Notes: generated by a model not told the origin, from the letters alone. A stretch of 7,323 nt of DNA from Bacteroidales bacterium (GCA_004552155.1 SFPF01000082.1:1-7323); one strand, 5' to 3'. Positions 1 through 7,050 are shown, counted from the stretch's first letter. Made by a program: numbers and translations.

Positions 1-435
1 TGAATTTCTACTGTTGTAGATGATAGTGGTAATACTTGGAGATGTCCTTGGACTATTAAGTCTTTTGAATTTCTACTGTTGTAGATATGCTGTGTGCTTG
101 CAAAAGGAAAACGACGACTATTAAGTCTTTTGAATTTCTACTGTTGTAGATGATACGCTGTATATAGGGGCTGAAAAGTTGACTATTAAGTCTTTTGAAT
201 TTCTACTGTTGTAGATGTAGTATGGTAGAAAGGTTATAACTTTGGACTATTAAGTCTTTTGAATTTCTACTGTTGTAGATAGAATAGCAACACCCCGCGG
301 CATGATAGGACTATTAAGTCTTTTGAATTTCTACTGTTGTAGATGGTGCATAAAAACCGCGCAAATCGTTGACTATTAAGTCTTTTGAACTTCTACTGTT
401 GTAGATCCCTGTAACGCAACCAATCCATCATTTCC

Positions 436-459
436 GACTATTAAGTCTTTTGAATTTCT
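436..459 (+). repeat. Truncated internal CRISPR repeat lacking the Cas12a handle
   Basis: This copy keeps the first 24 nt of the repeat exactly, then diverges. The last 12 nt, which hold most of the handle stem-loop, are absent. Only 25 nt (460-484) separate the remnant from the next intact repeat at 485. The unit is 49 nt instead of about 65, consistent with a deletion of roughly 16 nt that removed the repeat end and a few spacer bases. By inference the sequence at 460-484 cannot become the guide of a normal crRNA, and the upstream spacer (407-435) has no processing site directly after it. Confidence 0.93.
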
Positions 460-1129
460 TATTCTCTTCTATGGCCTGTCCCTCGACTATTAAGTCTTTT
501 GAATTTCTACTGTTGTAGATAGTACAGTTAAACAACAATTAAATACCCGACTATTAAGTCTTTTGAATTTCTACTGTTGTAGATCGCTTCTCGATGTAGA
601 TATATTGCATCGCCGTGCGACTATTAAGTCTTTTGAATTTCTACTGTTGTAGATACCAAAATTTCGGTCACTCCTTACAAGGACTATTAAGTCTTTTGAA
701 TTTCTACTGTTGTAGATCAAGTCCGCGCCCACGATACGAGCCGTGGACTATTAAGTCTTTTGAATTTCTACTGTAGTAGATCAGTAGGGTAGATGTCGGG
801 CGGTTCATGGACTATTAAGTCTTTTGAATTTCTACTGTTGTAGATCCTCAAACGTCACTTCTTCCTGCACCTCTGGACTATTAAGTCTTTTGAATTTCTA
901 CTGTTGTAGATACGCACGCGAAGAGTACAAAAATTTTTAGACTATTAAGTCTTTTGAATTTCTACTGTTGTAGATGACCGCCCCGTAGGCAACGACATTA
1001 GGACTATTAAGTCTTTTGAATTTCTACTGTTGTAGATTCCTGAATGTTTGGTATGCGCTTGAAGCCGACTATTAAGTCTTTTGAATTTCTACTGTTGTAG
1101 ATCGTTTAAGGGGTGACAAGTCGAACGAA

Positions 1130-1164
1130 GACTATTAAGTCTTTTGAATTTCTACTGTTCAGAT
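1130..1164 (+). repeat. Degenerate terminal CRISPR repeat
   Basis: This is the last copy of the repeat. It matches the consensus up to TCTACTGTT, then reads CAGAT instead of GTAGAT, so it is one base short and the 3' arm of the handle stem is damaged. No spacer or further repeat follows. Decay of the final repeat is typical of the trailer end of an array and supports left-to-right orientation. Confidence 0.93.
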
Positions 1165-1264
1165 TTAGTAAGTTTGTGAGAATAGAAATAAGACTAATAA
1201 CCCAAGTTGGGTGGGTCGTAAAACTGCTATTATGCCCTCCGTTTCTTTTAGATGATTATAAAAC

Positions 1265-1301
1265 GAGGCTGCGCCAATTTTGGCGCAGCCTCCTCTTTTT
1301 T
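1265..1301 (+). terminator. Rho-independent terminator after the CRISPR array, probably bidirectional
   Basis: A perfect 12-bp stem (1265-1276 with 1281-1292, GAGGCTGCGCCA and its complement) encloses a 4-nt loop. On the + strand it is followed by TCTTTTTT at 1294-1301, suitable for ending the pre-crRNA transcript. On the minus strand the same hairpin is followed by GTTTTAT and lies 33 bp beyond the stop of the convergent secreted-protein gene, so it may serve both. The 100 bp between the last repeat and the stem hold only a weak dyad (1200-1212) and no gene. Confidence 0.88.
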
Positions 1302-1324
1302 ATGATGTTATTGCGTTTGTGCTC

Positions 1325-3803
1325 TTATTCTGCCGGCGAGAGGGCGGCTTTGCTCAAGTCTACGTAGAAGGCCGACATTGTGGAGTACATGCCTTGGAGT
1401 TTGCCCGTGGCTTGCAGCGTGCCGTCGCTGTTGATTGTGAACACGAGGTCGGCAGCGGGGTCGTCCATCAGGCCGTAGCCTTTCAGCACAAGCTGGCCGT
1501 TGGTCAGTTCGTAGGGCACGCTCTTGTCGCCAAACTTGCCTGCCGCCATGCGCACGAGGAAGTAGGCGTAGCCCGCTTTCAGGTTGCCGTTGGCATCGCG
1601 GTCGATGGTGAGCGTGGCGTCAACCGTGGGATTGTTGCCCGTGCCGTCGTCGTCGTTCGTGCCGAGGTAGTATTTGCCCGTATATTTGGCAGCCAGCTCG
1701 TCGCCCGGCATGGCGGGAACGAAGTCGTCAGAAGCGAGGTCTACTTGCATGAAAGCGGTGGTCATGTTCGTGCCGTAGTAAGTGCCCGTGCCCTGCACGC
1801 GGCCGTCGGGCGTTACGTTAAACACGATGTCGACAGTCGTGGTGCCGTAGGTGCCGTCGCCCACGGTGACGCCTTTGAGCGTCAGGACGTTGTTGTCGTA
1901 CGTGTAAGGCACGCAGGAGGAGATGACGTCGGAGCCCATGGCCGTGATTTTCAGCGTGGCATAGCCTTCCTTGGCGTTGCCCGAAGCGTCTTGGTTGATA
2001 AATAGCTCGCCCGTCGTTTCGGTGTAGTGGTCTTCGAGGGGAACGATGACGATAACGGGTGCCTCGAGCGGGTTGTCCTGCGTGATGCTCACGTAGCTGC
2101 CGGCGTAGGAGGTGGCGTAAATCTTCGTGTCGTCGCCGGCGAGCCACATCTTCTGCAAATCGTCGCTCAACTGGAACACGAGATTGGCGCGGTGGTTGCC
2201 GCCCTCGCCGTCGCCTTGCAGCACGTTGGTGATGGTGAGCGTCTTGGCAGCGGCGTCGAAGATATATTTCTGGCAGTCGCTCACGGCAGAGATCAGTGTT
2301 GCGGAGCGTGGCGCTCTCTTCGAGGTAGCGGCCTTCGAGGTGGTCGTTGGAGTAAGAGGCTGCGCCGTTCCAGTCGGAAGAAACTACTTCGGTGTACGTG
2401 CCGCCCACGATGTCGATGGTGTAGACGTGCGTGCCGTCGGCGAGCGTCACGGTCACCACGGTGCTTTCAACGGTGTAGGGATATTCCTTGCCCTCGATGG
2501 TTGCCGTCCCGAAGCCGTCGAGCTTGATGTCGTAGCCCGTGGCATTGGCGGAGAGGAACGTGCCGGCTTCCTTGCCCTTGGCAATAAACTGCGGGTCGCC
2601 GCCGTCGGCGAGCACATATTTATATTGTACTGTGCCGTTGTAGGTAACGAAGGCTTCGCAGGGCTCGCCGATGGTCGTGCCGCTAACAAAGTCAACGGTG
2701 GCGCGGTAGGTGTTGATGCCGTAGTTGGAGAGGAAGAACCAGTGCTTTGCGCCCGTGTACTTGTCCGTGGCTTCCATCAGCGCCATGTAGGCCGAGGCAT
2801 CGCGCTGTGCGCAAACGTAGTCGCAGGGTTTTTTGCAGATAAGGTAGTAGCGCGTGTTCTCGTGCTTGTCGTTGTTGTAGTCGTGAATGTCGCATAAGAT
2901 AAAGTCGTTGGCGAAGAACGTGCCGTTCACGCCGTAGGCCGGCTGGTCGCGGAAAGAGAGGTCGGGTTCTTCATCTTCGGCCAGTTCTTCCACGTAATGC
3001 TTGAAGCCGTCAGCGCCGTCTTCGTAGGTATAGATGTCGACGAAACTATACGCCATTGCATCCGTGGAACTAACGTGGCAGGAGGTGTTTGCCTTGAGCT
3101 CGAGCGAGAAGGGCGCGGCGTCGGTCTTGGAGAGCAGGCCGTTGCCCGAGGTCACGCCGAAACCGGTGTATTTGCCCACGAAGTGATAGCCCTCGTAAGT
3201 GGTCAGCTCTTTGGAAATAACGCGGATCGTGACGGGCTCGTTGGGCATGAAGAACGTGAGCGCGTCCTGTCCGAGGTGGTTGTCCTCGGGTGCTTCCCAG
3301 AACACGAAACCGGCATTGTCGGTATAAACCTTGCCCGTATATTGTCCCACAACCTCGTACGTGCTTTCGTAGCCCGGTTCGTTGCGGACAACGAAGTGCA
3401 CCTTGCCGTAGGGACGCTGCGCCGTCCAGTCCACGGGCTTCTCGTTGCTGATGGTATTGTTGTTGTTGATGCAGTCAAGCATCACGAGGGGCGCGTGCTC
3501 GTCGAACTCGCGGGCGATTTCCTGATAAGCCTTGCCGATGGGCTCATATTGCAAAACTACGAACTCCGAAAGGGGCAGGGGAGTGGGATCGCCCACGAAA
3601 GGCACGACGAAGGCCACCGAGTAGCCCTCATCGCCTGCGTTGGCCTTCTGATAAACGATGCGGTCGATGTCGTCCACCATAAACGAAACGAACGTGCTGT
3701 CGGCGCGCTTGGCGTCCAAGCGTTCGCACACCTGTGCCTTCAAGCCTGTTGAGCAGAGCATGAAGAGGGAGAGAATGGAAAGGATAAGTTTGCTCGTTTT
3801 CAT
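1325..3803 (-). pseudogene. Secreted beta-rich repeat protein, split by a frameshift (about 825 aa if intact)
   Basis: I do not recognise a named family. Translation starts at ATG 3803-3801. The N-terminus (MKTSKLILSILSLFMLCSTGLKAQ) is a clear signal peptide, with cleavage likely after the Ala or Gln near residues 23-24, so the product is exported. A short segment resembling the Bacteroidota 'DDIDRIVY' motif follows (residues 44-51). The rest is beta-rich with several G-[KQR]-Y-T-G-like starts (residues 153-157, 210-214, and 'GRYLEES' at 491). The first frame is sensible to about residue 503, then becomes Arg/His-rich and stops at 1818. The continuation is in the next frame (2284 down to the TAA at 1325-1327) and has similar composition. 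That part holds two related units of about 80 residues, each running from GN-x-K-x-GYA through VPY and a LKG motif to a final VDL. The start overlaps the stop of the upstream 158-aa gene (TAATG), implying translational coupling. A sequencing error is possible; two independent genes are unlikely, because the second part lacks its own credible start. Confidence 0.8.
2285..2294 (-). other. Frameshift site in the secreted protein gene
   Basis: On the minus strand the sequence reads GATCTCTGCC. In frame 1 this gives Asp-Leu-Cys and then an Arg-rich nonsense tail. Adding one CT dinucleotide would give Asp-Leu-Ser-Ala-Val-Ser and run directly into the open downstream frame (Ser-Asp-Cys-Gln-Lys-Tyr). 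The break therefore fits contraction of a short CT repeat, by slippage or assembly error, although a one-base insertion nearby would give the same frame change. No slippery heptamer typical of programmed frameshifting is visible. Confidence 0.6.
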
Positions 3804-4279
3804 TATTTCAGGCTGATAAGGTAAGACACTCCGTTAACTTTCACTGCATACACGCCGGCGGGCACTCCGTCGAGGCGCAGCGTGTACGTGCCTTCAGCGG
3901 CCGTGCTGCTGATGAGGCGGCCGTCGGCGGCGAATACTTCCACGTTAGAGCCGGCTTTAAGTCCCTTGAAACAGAGGGCGCGGCCGTTGAGGCTGAAGCC
4001 GTCGGCCTTGCCGTCGGCTTTGAGGTTGTCGATGCCCAGCTCCGTGGAGAAGGTCATACGGTAGAACTGCGTGCGCAGCACCTTCACGAGGGCGTTGCCG
4101 TCGGAGAAGATGACAAACGTGTCGTCGAACTGCGTCGTCATCTTGTCGTTGAGGTTGATTTGCGTTTCGCTGCCGTCTTGGAGCGTCACGAGCACGCTGC
4201 GAAATCCGTCGGCGTGGGCGCTAAGCGTGCCGCCGAGTGCGAGGATTGCAGCGAGTGTCAATCGTTGTAGTTTTCGCAT
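3803..4279 (-). CDS. Small secreted protein with type IX secretion sorting-domain-like C-terminus
   Basis: 158 aa from ATG 4279-4277. The N-terminus (MRKLQRLTLAAILALGGTLSAHA) is a signal peptide with an A-H-A cleavage motif. Residues 26-75 hold a stretch seen in many exported Bacteroidales proteins: a polar 'LQDGSETQINLNDKMTTQFDD' segment and 'FYRMTF'. The C-terminal 65 residues run VEVFAADGRLI, then LRLDGVPAGVYAVKVNG and YLISLK. This matches the general pattern of a Por-secretion (T9SS) type A sorting domain: a turn with DGR, a GVY motif, and a final short basic beta strand. By family knowledge such domains direct export across the outer membrane and cell-surface attachment. Here almost nothing else is present, so cargo function is unknown. 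It is the first gene of an operon with the larger secreted gene, whose start codon overlaps this stop by one base. Start choice is supported by the signal peptide and the AT-rich upstream sequence. Confidence 0.85.
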   Translation of the reverse strand: MRKLQRLTLAAILALGGTLSAHADGFRSVLVTLQDGSETQINLNDKMTTQFDDTFVIFSDGNALVKVLRTQFYRMTFSTELGIDNLKADGKADGFSLNGRALCFKGLKAGSNVEVFAADGRLISSTAAEGTYTLRLDGVPAGVYAVKVNGVSYLISLK

Positions 4280-4340
4280 TGTAGATTAAAAAATTAATAT
4301 GTTATTGATTTGGTGATTGTTGCAATAGTGCTTTGCCCTG

Positions 4341-4376
4341 CAAATATAATAATAAAATTGTGTTTTTCTTTGCAAA
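4341..4376 (-). promoter_or_regulatory. Candidate Bacteroidota promoter for the secreted-protein operon
   Basis: On the minus strand TATATTTG (4348-4341) matches the Bacteroidota -7 box TAnnTTTG exactly. A TTTG at 4376-4373 could be the -33 box, but the 24-bp gap is longer than the usual 19-21 bp. The predicted start would leave about 55 nt of A/T-rich leader before the ATG at 4279, with no Shine-Dalgarno, as is common in this phylum. Confidence 0.5.
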
Positions 4377-4426
4377 AAGTGCCCTTTTGTGCTAAGATGC
4401 TTGCTTTTTGATGGTAAGATGCCGAG

Positions 4427-4535
4427 CAAGCGAGCGCGGAGGTCTCTGCGCTCGCCTTGCACAAACGTTGGTTTTATTTGCCCACGAATTGCACGAAAAT
4501 TGCGCTCGCTTGTACGAAAATTCAACGTTGTGCAA
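4427..4535. repeat. Nested inverted repeats in the intergenic region
   Basis: CAAGCGAGCGC at 4427-4437 has a perfect 11-bp inverted partner at 4502-4512. The inner part of the same arm also pairs with GCGCTCGC at 4448-4455 (8 bp). TTGCACAAACGTTG at 4457-4470 pairs with 4523-4535, with one base missing. The arms compete for alternative folds. No coding potential is visible. This is the left part of a 717-bp gene-free stretch between the operon promoter and the rpsA terminator. Confidence 0.6.
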
Positions 4536-4555
4536 AACGCTCGTTAAATGGTTGG

Positions 4556-4610
4556 GGCGGGCTGTAAGCCCAATTGTTGCCCTTAGCCCAGGGCAGCGCC
4601 CTGGGGAACG
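4556..4610 (+). repeat. Interspersed palindromic repeat, copy B
   Basis: This 55-bp unit starts GGCGGGCTGTAAGCCC and ends CCCTGGGGAACG. It contains two hairpins: GGGCT-GTA-AGCCC, and CCCAGGGC-AGC-GCCCTGGG (8-bp stem). The same unit recurs inverted at 4830-4885 and direct at 7245-7300, differing by three substitutions and a one-base gap from the first of these. Three copies in 7.3 kb, all outside genes, indicate a dispersed REP-like family. Short ORFs that cross it are by-products of the repeat. Confidence 0.85.
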
Positions 4611-4631
4611 TAGACCGCGATTGATACATTC

Positions 4632-4715
4632 GGCATTTTTGCGCCTGCGCAAAAATGCCACGCGCCGAAAGCGCGTAACCCATTACGCCCTTAACGCCAC
4701 ACGGGGCGTTGCCCC
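4632..4715. repeat. Cluster of perfect hairpins between repeat copies
   Basis: Three hairpins lie close together. The first has a 13-bp perfect stem with a 2-nt spacer between arms (4632-4644 with 4647-4659, GGCATTTTTGCGC and its complement). The second is CGCGC-CGAAA-GCGCG (4661-4675). The third is GGGGC-GTT-GCCCC (4703-4715). None is followed by a U tract, so they are not terminators. They sit between the inverted copies B and A and look like the body of a mosaic palindromic element. Confidence 0.75.
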
Positions 4716-4740
4716 TCATAAAGCAGGTTGCTCTTTTCAT

Positions 4741-4798
4741 AATGTCGGCTGCACTCGGCAATCCAAGCAAGCTTGATTGCTCTCGTTTGCACGACATT
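4741..4798. repeat. Imperfect dyad inside the palindromic cluster
   Basis: AATGTCG at 4741-4747 is inverted as CGACATT at 4792-4798. Inside, GCAATC at 4758-4763 pairs with GATTGC at 4775-4780 around a HindIII-like AAGCTT. The arrangement could fold into a cruciform or long hairpin of about 58 nt. No gene is apparent. Confidence 0.5.
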
Positions 4799-4806
4799 TC
4801 AGAGCG

Positions 4807-4930
4807 CGACACTTTAATCAATGCAACATCGTTCCCCCAGGGCGCTGCCCTGGGCTGAGTGCAGCAATTGGGCTTACAGCCCGCCACACTTGTGCAGCCA
4901 ACGCAGTGAAACATGCATTTATATGAACGA
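4807..4930 (-). repeat. 124-bp inverted repeat, copy A (downstream of rpsA)
   Basis: The minus-strand sequence of this segment matches 7199-7323 with one substitution and one single-base indel across about 125 bp. It includes the palindromic core at 4830-4885 and flanking unique-looking sequence on both sides. One edge (4930) abuts the T tract of the rpsA terminator. The pair brackets rpsA in opposite orientations about 2.3 kb apart. Confidence 0.93.
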
Positions 4931-4972
4931 AAAAAAATCGTGCCGCGCAGACTATGTGCGCGGCACGATTTT
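4931..4972 (-). terminator. Rho-independent terminator of rpsA
   Basis: On the minus strand a 16-bp perfect stem (4957-4972 with 4934-4949, around AATCGTGCCGCGCA) with a 7-nt loop is followed by a run of T (complement of 4931-4937). It begins about 25 bp after the rpsA stop codon. The opposite strand has only a short T run after the stem, so it acts mainly on rpsA. Confidence 0.9.
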
Positions 4973-4996
4973 ATCAAGTATGGATAGGATAGGGGA

Positions 4997-6784
4997 TTAT
5001 TCGCCCTTTTCCATCTTGGCTTTCAGTTCAGCGAGGGCGTCGATGTCGCCGAGGCTGGTGGAAGCGGCCTGGTTCTGGATAGCGGGAGCTTCTTCCTTCT
5101 TGGGAGCCTTCTTGGCAGCGGCCTTGCGCTCTGCGCGAGCTTCGGCGCGGGCTGCATCTTCGAAGGTGCGGCTGTGAGAGAGGATGATGCGCTTGCTGTC
5201 CTTGTTGAACTCAATCACCTTGAAGGGGAGCTTTTCGCCCTCTACGGCGTGGCTGCCGTCTTCCTTAACGAGGTGCTTGGGCGTTGCGAAGCCTTCTACG
5301 CCGTATTCGAGCTGAACCACTGCACCCTTCTCGAGGAGTTCGGTGATGGTGCCTTCGTGTACGCTGCCTTCGGTGAAGACGGTTTCAAATACGTCCCAGG
5401 GATTTTCTTCGAGCTGCTTGTGGCCGAGCGAGAGGCGGCGGTTCTCCTTGTCGATTTCGAGCACAACGACTTCGATTTCGTTGCCGATCTGCGTGAACTC
5501 AGAGGGGTGCTTCACCTTCTTCGTCCAAGAGAGGTCGGAGATGTGGATAAGGCCGTCAACGCCTTCTTCGAGTTCAACGAATACGCCGAAGTTCGTGAAG
5601 TTGCGCACCTTGGCGGTGTGCTTAGAACCGACGGGGTATTTCGTTTCGATTTCGTTCCAGGGGTCATTCTTGAGCTGCTTGATGCCGAGAGACATCTTGC
5701 GCTCTGCGCGGTTGAGCGTGAGGATAACGGCGTCGACCTCGTCACCCACCTTGAGGAAGTCCTGTGCGGAGCGGAGGTGCTGGCTCCAGCTCATTTCGCT
5801 CACGTGGATAAGGCCTTCAACGCCCGGTGCGATTTCTACAAATGCGCCGTAGTCGGCCATAACCACTACCTTGCCGTGTACCTTGTCGCCTTCTTTGAGT
5901 TCGGGGTCGAGGGCATCCCAGGGATGCGGGGTGAGCTGCTTGAGGCCGAGGGCGATGCGCTTCTTCTCTTCGTCGAAGTCGAGGATAACGACGTTGAGCT
6001 TCTGGTCGAGTTCCACGATTTCGTGCGGGTCGTTCACGCGGCCCCAAGAGAGGTCGGTGATGTGGATGAGACCGTCCACGCCGCCGAGGTCGATGAACAC
6101 GCCGTAGCTGGTGATGTTCTTAACCGTACCTTCGAGCACCTGACCCTTTTCGAGCTTGGAGATAATCTCCTGCTTCTGGGCTTCGAGTTCTGCCTCGATG
6201 AGTGCCTTGTGAGAAACGACAACGTTCTTGTATTCCTGATTGATCTTGACAATCTGGAACTCCATCGTCTTGCCCACGAATACGTCGTAGTCGCGGATGG
6301 GCTTAACGTCGATCTGCGAACCGGGCAGGAAGGCTTCGATGCCGAAGATGTCGACAATCATGCCGCCCTTCGTGCGGCACTTGATGTAGCCCTTGATGAT
6401 TTCCTTGTTTTCGAGTGCTTCGTTGACGCGTTCCCAAGACTTGCTGGCGCGAGCCTTCTTGTGGGAAAGGATAAGCTGTCCTTTGCTGTCTTCTTGGTTT
6501 TCTACGTAAACTTCAACTACGTCGCCCACTTTGAGATCGGGGTTGTAGCGGAACTCGCTGACGGGGATGATGCCGTCGCTCTTGGTGCCGATGTTGACGG
6601 TCACCTCGCGCTTGGTGATAGAAATAACGGTACCTTCGACTACCTCGTTTTCAGTTACGCGTGCGAGGGTTTCGTCGTAGGCCTTTTCTTGTTCCTCGTG
6701 GCTTGCGCCAGCTTCTACAGAACCGTTTTCAAATGCTTCCCAGTCAAAGTCGGCAAGCGGAGCGATGTTTTTTAAATTCTCCAT
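4997..6784 (-). CDS. rpsA: 30S ribosomal protein S1
   Basis: 595 aa from ATG 6784-6782 (MENLKNIAPLADFDWEAFE) to TAA at 4999-4997. S1 is the RNA-binding protein of the small subunit that captures and unfolds mRNA at initiation. Six S1 (OB-fold) domains can be placed at roughly residues 47-109, 127-193, 216-283, 301-371, 386-458 and 473-537. Domains 3-5 carry the strongest consensus: a Y/F-G-x-F-V strand, G-V-[DE]-G-L-I-H-[IV]-[ST]-[DE]-[LM]-S-W, and a terminal LG-x-KQL. Domains 1 and 2 are divergent, as in S1 generally, where they serve ribosome docking. The tail (545-595) is an Ala/Lys/Glu-rich linker ending in a conserved-looking LGDIDALAELKAKMEKGE. Length fits Bacteroidota S1. The frame stays open upstream for 71 more codons, but only from a TTG inside the candidate promoter; the ATG after an A/T-rich stretch begins the conserved acidic N-terminus. 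It is monocistronic here, with its own terminator. Confidence 0.98.
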   Translation of the reverse strand: MENLKNIAPLADFDWEAFENGSVEAGASHEEQEKAYDETLARVTENEVVEGTVISITKREVTVNIGTKSDGIIPVSEFRYNPDLKVGDVVEVYVENQEDSKGQLILSHKKARASKSWERVNEALENKEIIKGYIKCRTKGGMIVDIFGIEAFLPGSQIDVKPIRDYDVFVGKTMEFQIVKINQEYKNVVVSHKALIEAELEAQKQEIISKLEKGQVLEGTVKNITSYGVFIDLGGVDGLIHITDLSWGRVNDPHEIVELDQKLNVVILDFDEEKKRIALGLKQLTPHPWDALDPELKEGDKVHGKVVVMADYGAFVEIAPGVEGLIHVSEMSWSQHLRSAQDFLKVGDEVDAVILTLNRAERKMSLGIKQLKNDPWNEIETKYPVGSKHTAKVRNFTNFGVFVELEEGVDGLIHISDLSWTKKVKHPSEFTQIGNEIEVVVLEIDKENRRLSLGHKQLEENPWDVFETVFTEGSVHEGTITELLEKGAVVQLEYGVEGFATPKHLVKEDGSHAVEGEKLPFKVIEFNKDSKRIILSHSRTFEDAARAEARAERKAAAKKAPKKEEAPAIQNQAASTSLGDIDALAELKAKMEKGE

Positions 6785-6994
6785 TAAAATAGTTAATAAT
6801 AAGGTTGATAAAATAGATAATTCTGGTTTTCGCTTCTTTCGTTGCCCTGAAAAGAACCGCCTTGCGGCGTGCTGCCAATCCGTTCCGAGGGGCTGGGTGG
6901 GCGCACGGCCCGGGAGTTGGAGAATTTGCCCGAAGTCGGCGGGAATGGCGGGGCGCTGCGGCTGCGCTTTGGAGGGCGAAGCCGAAAACCGGCG
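6785..6994 (-). promoter_or_regulatory. Long GC-rich rpsA 5' leader
   Basis: If the candidate promoter is right, rpsA mRNA has an untranslated leader of about 200 nt. The distal part (about 6845-6994) is unusually GC-rich and holds small hairpins: CCGC-CTT-GCGG at 6857-6867, GCGC arms at 6953-6956 and 6964-6967, and GGC-GAA-GCC at 6975-6983. The last 50 nt before the ATG are A/T-rich and unstructured, with no Shine-Dalgarno. S1 synthesis is autoregulated through the mRNA leader in Enterobacteria; a similar role here is only an inference. Confidence 0.45.
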
Positions 6995-7002
6995 CAAATT
7001 TA
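6995..7002 (-). promoter_or_regulatory. Candidate rpsA promoter -7 box
   Basis: TAAATTTG on the minus strand (7002-6995) fits the Bacteroidota TAnnTTTG box. No good TTTG lies at the expected -33 distance, so support is partial. It sits at the edge between AT-rich sequence (right) and the GC-rich leader (left). Confidence 0.4.
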
Positions 7003-7050
7003 CGATAAATTTCTTGGAATTAAGGCTTTTCTTATGAGAAAGTGAGATTT

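Larger units (their letters stand above)
1..1164 (+). CRISPR. Type V-A (Cas12a) CRISPR array, trailer-end portion, 19 repeats and 18 spacers
   Basis: The repeat is 36 nt. It begins GACTATTAAGTC and ends TTTCTACTGTTGTAGAT. The 3' end folds as TCTAC-TGTT-GTAGA plus AT, the hallmark crRNA handle that Cas12a recognises and cuts just upstream of. Repeats start at 51, 116, 181, 245, 309, 371, 436, 485, 549, 619, 682, 746, 810, 876, 940, 1002, 1067 and 1130, with a 21-nt remnant at 1-21. Spacers are 26-30 nt, except one of 34 nt (585-618) and a 25-nt stretch after the broken repeat at 436. All spacers differ from one another. Single-base variants occur at 390 (T to C, just before the handle stem) and 775 (T to A, last base of the tetraloop). 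Handle orientation and a degenerate last repeat show transcription and ageing run left to right. The leader, cas12a, cas1, cas2 and cas4, if present, would be left of position 1. Type V-A needs no tracrRNA, and none is seen. Confidence 0.98.

Noticed and set aside
1165..1264. A tracrRNA, leader or cas-associated RNA in the stretch after the array
   Set aside because: There is no anti-repeat pairing with the CRISPR repeat, type V-A needs no tracrRNA, and the degenerate last repeat shows this is the trailer side and not the leader.
1113..1367. An 84-codon open frame on the + strand over the end of the array and the terminator
   Set aside because: It is made of repeat, trailer and terminator hairpin sequence and has no protein-like features.
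1325..2284. The 3' part of the secreted gene as an independent 319-aa protein starting at GTG 2284
   Set aside because: It has no signal peptide or upstream start region, begins inside a beta-rich domain, and continues the upstream coding pattern after the frameshift.
4632..4659. The 13-bp hairpin as a transcription terminator
   Set aside because: No T tract follows on either strand and no gene ends nearby. It fits the palindromic repeat cluster better.
4392..5177. Several open frames of 79-151 codons on both strands between the secreted operon and rpsA
   Set aside because: They run through palindromic repeats and the rpsA terminator or its 3' end and have Cys/Arg/Ser-rich repeat-derived composition. 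They are by-products of the repeats.
5174..6775. A 533-codon open frame on the + strand opposite rpsA
   Set aside because: It is the antisense shadow of a high-GC coding gene, rich in Val, Glu, Asp and Leu without recognisable domains. rpsA explains the region fully.
6785..6997. A 71-residue N-terminal extension of S1 in the open frame upstream of rpsA
   Set aside because: Its only start is a TTG inside the candidate promoter box, the translation is low-complexity and Arg/Pro-rich, and S1 proteins of this group begin near MENLKNIAPL.
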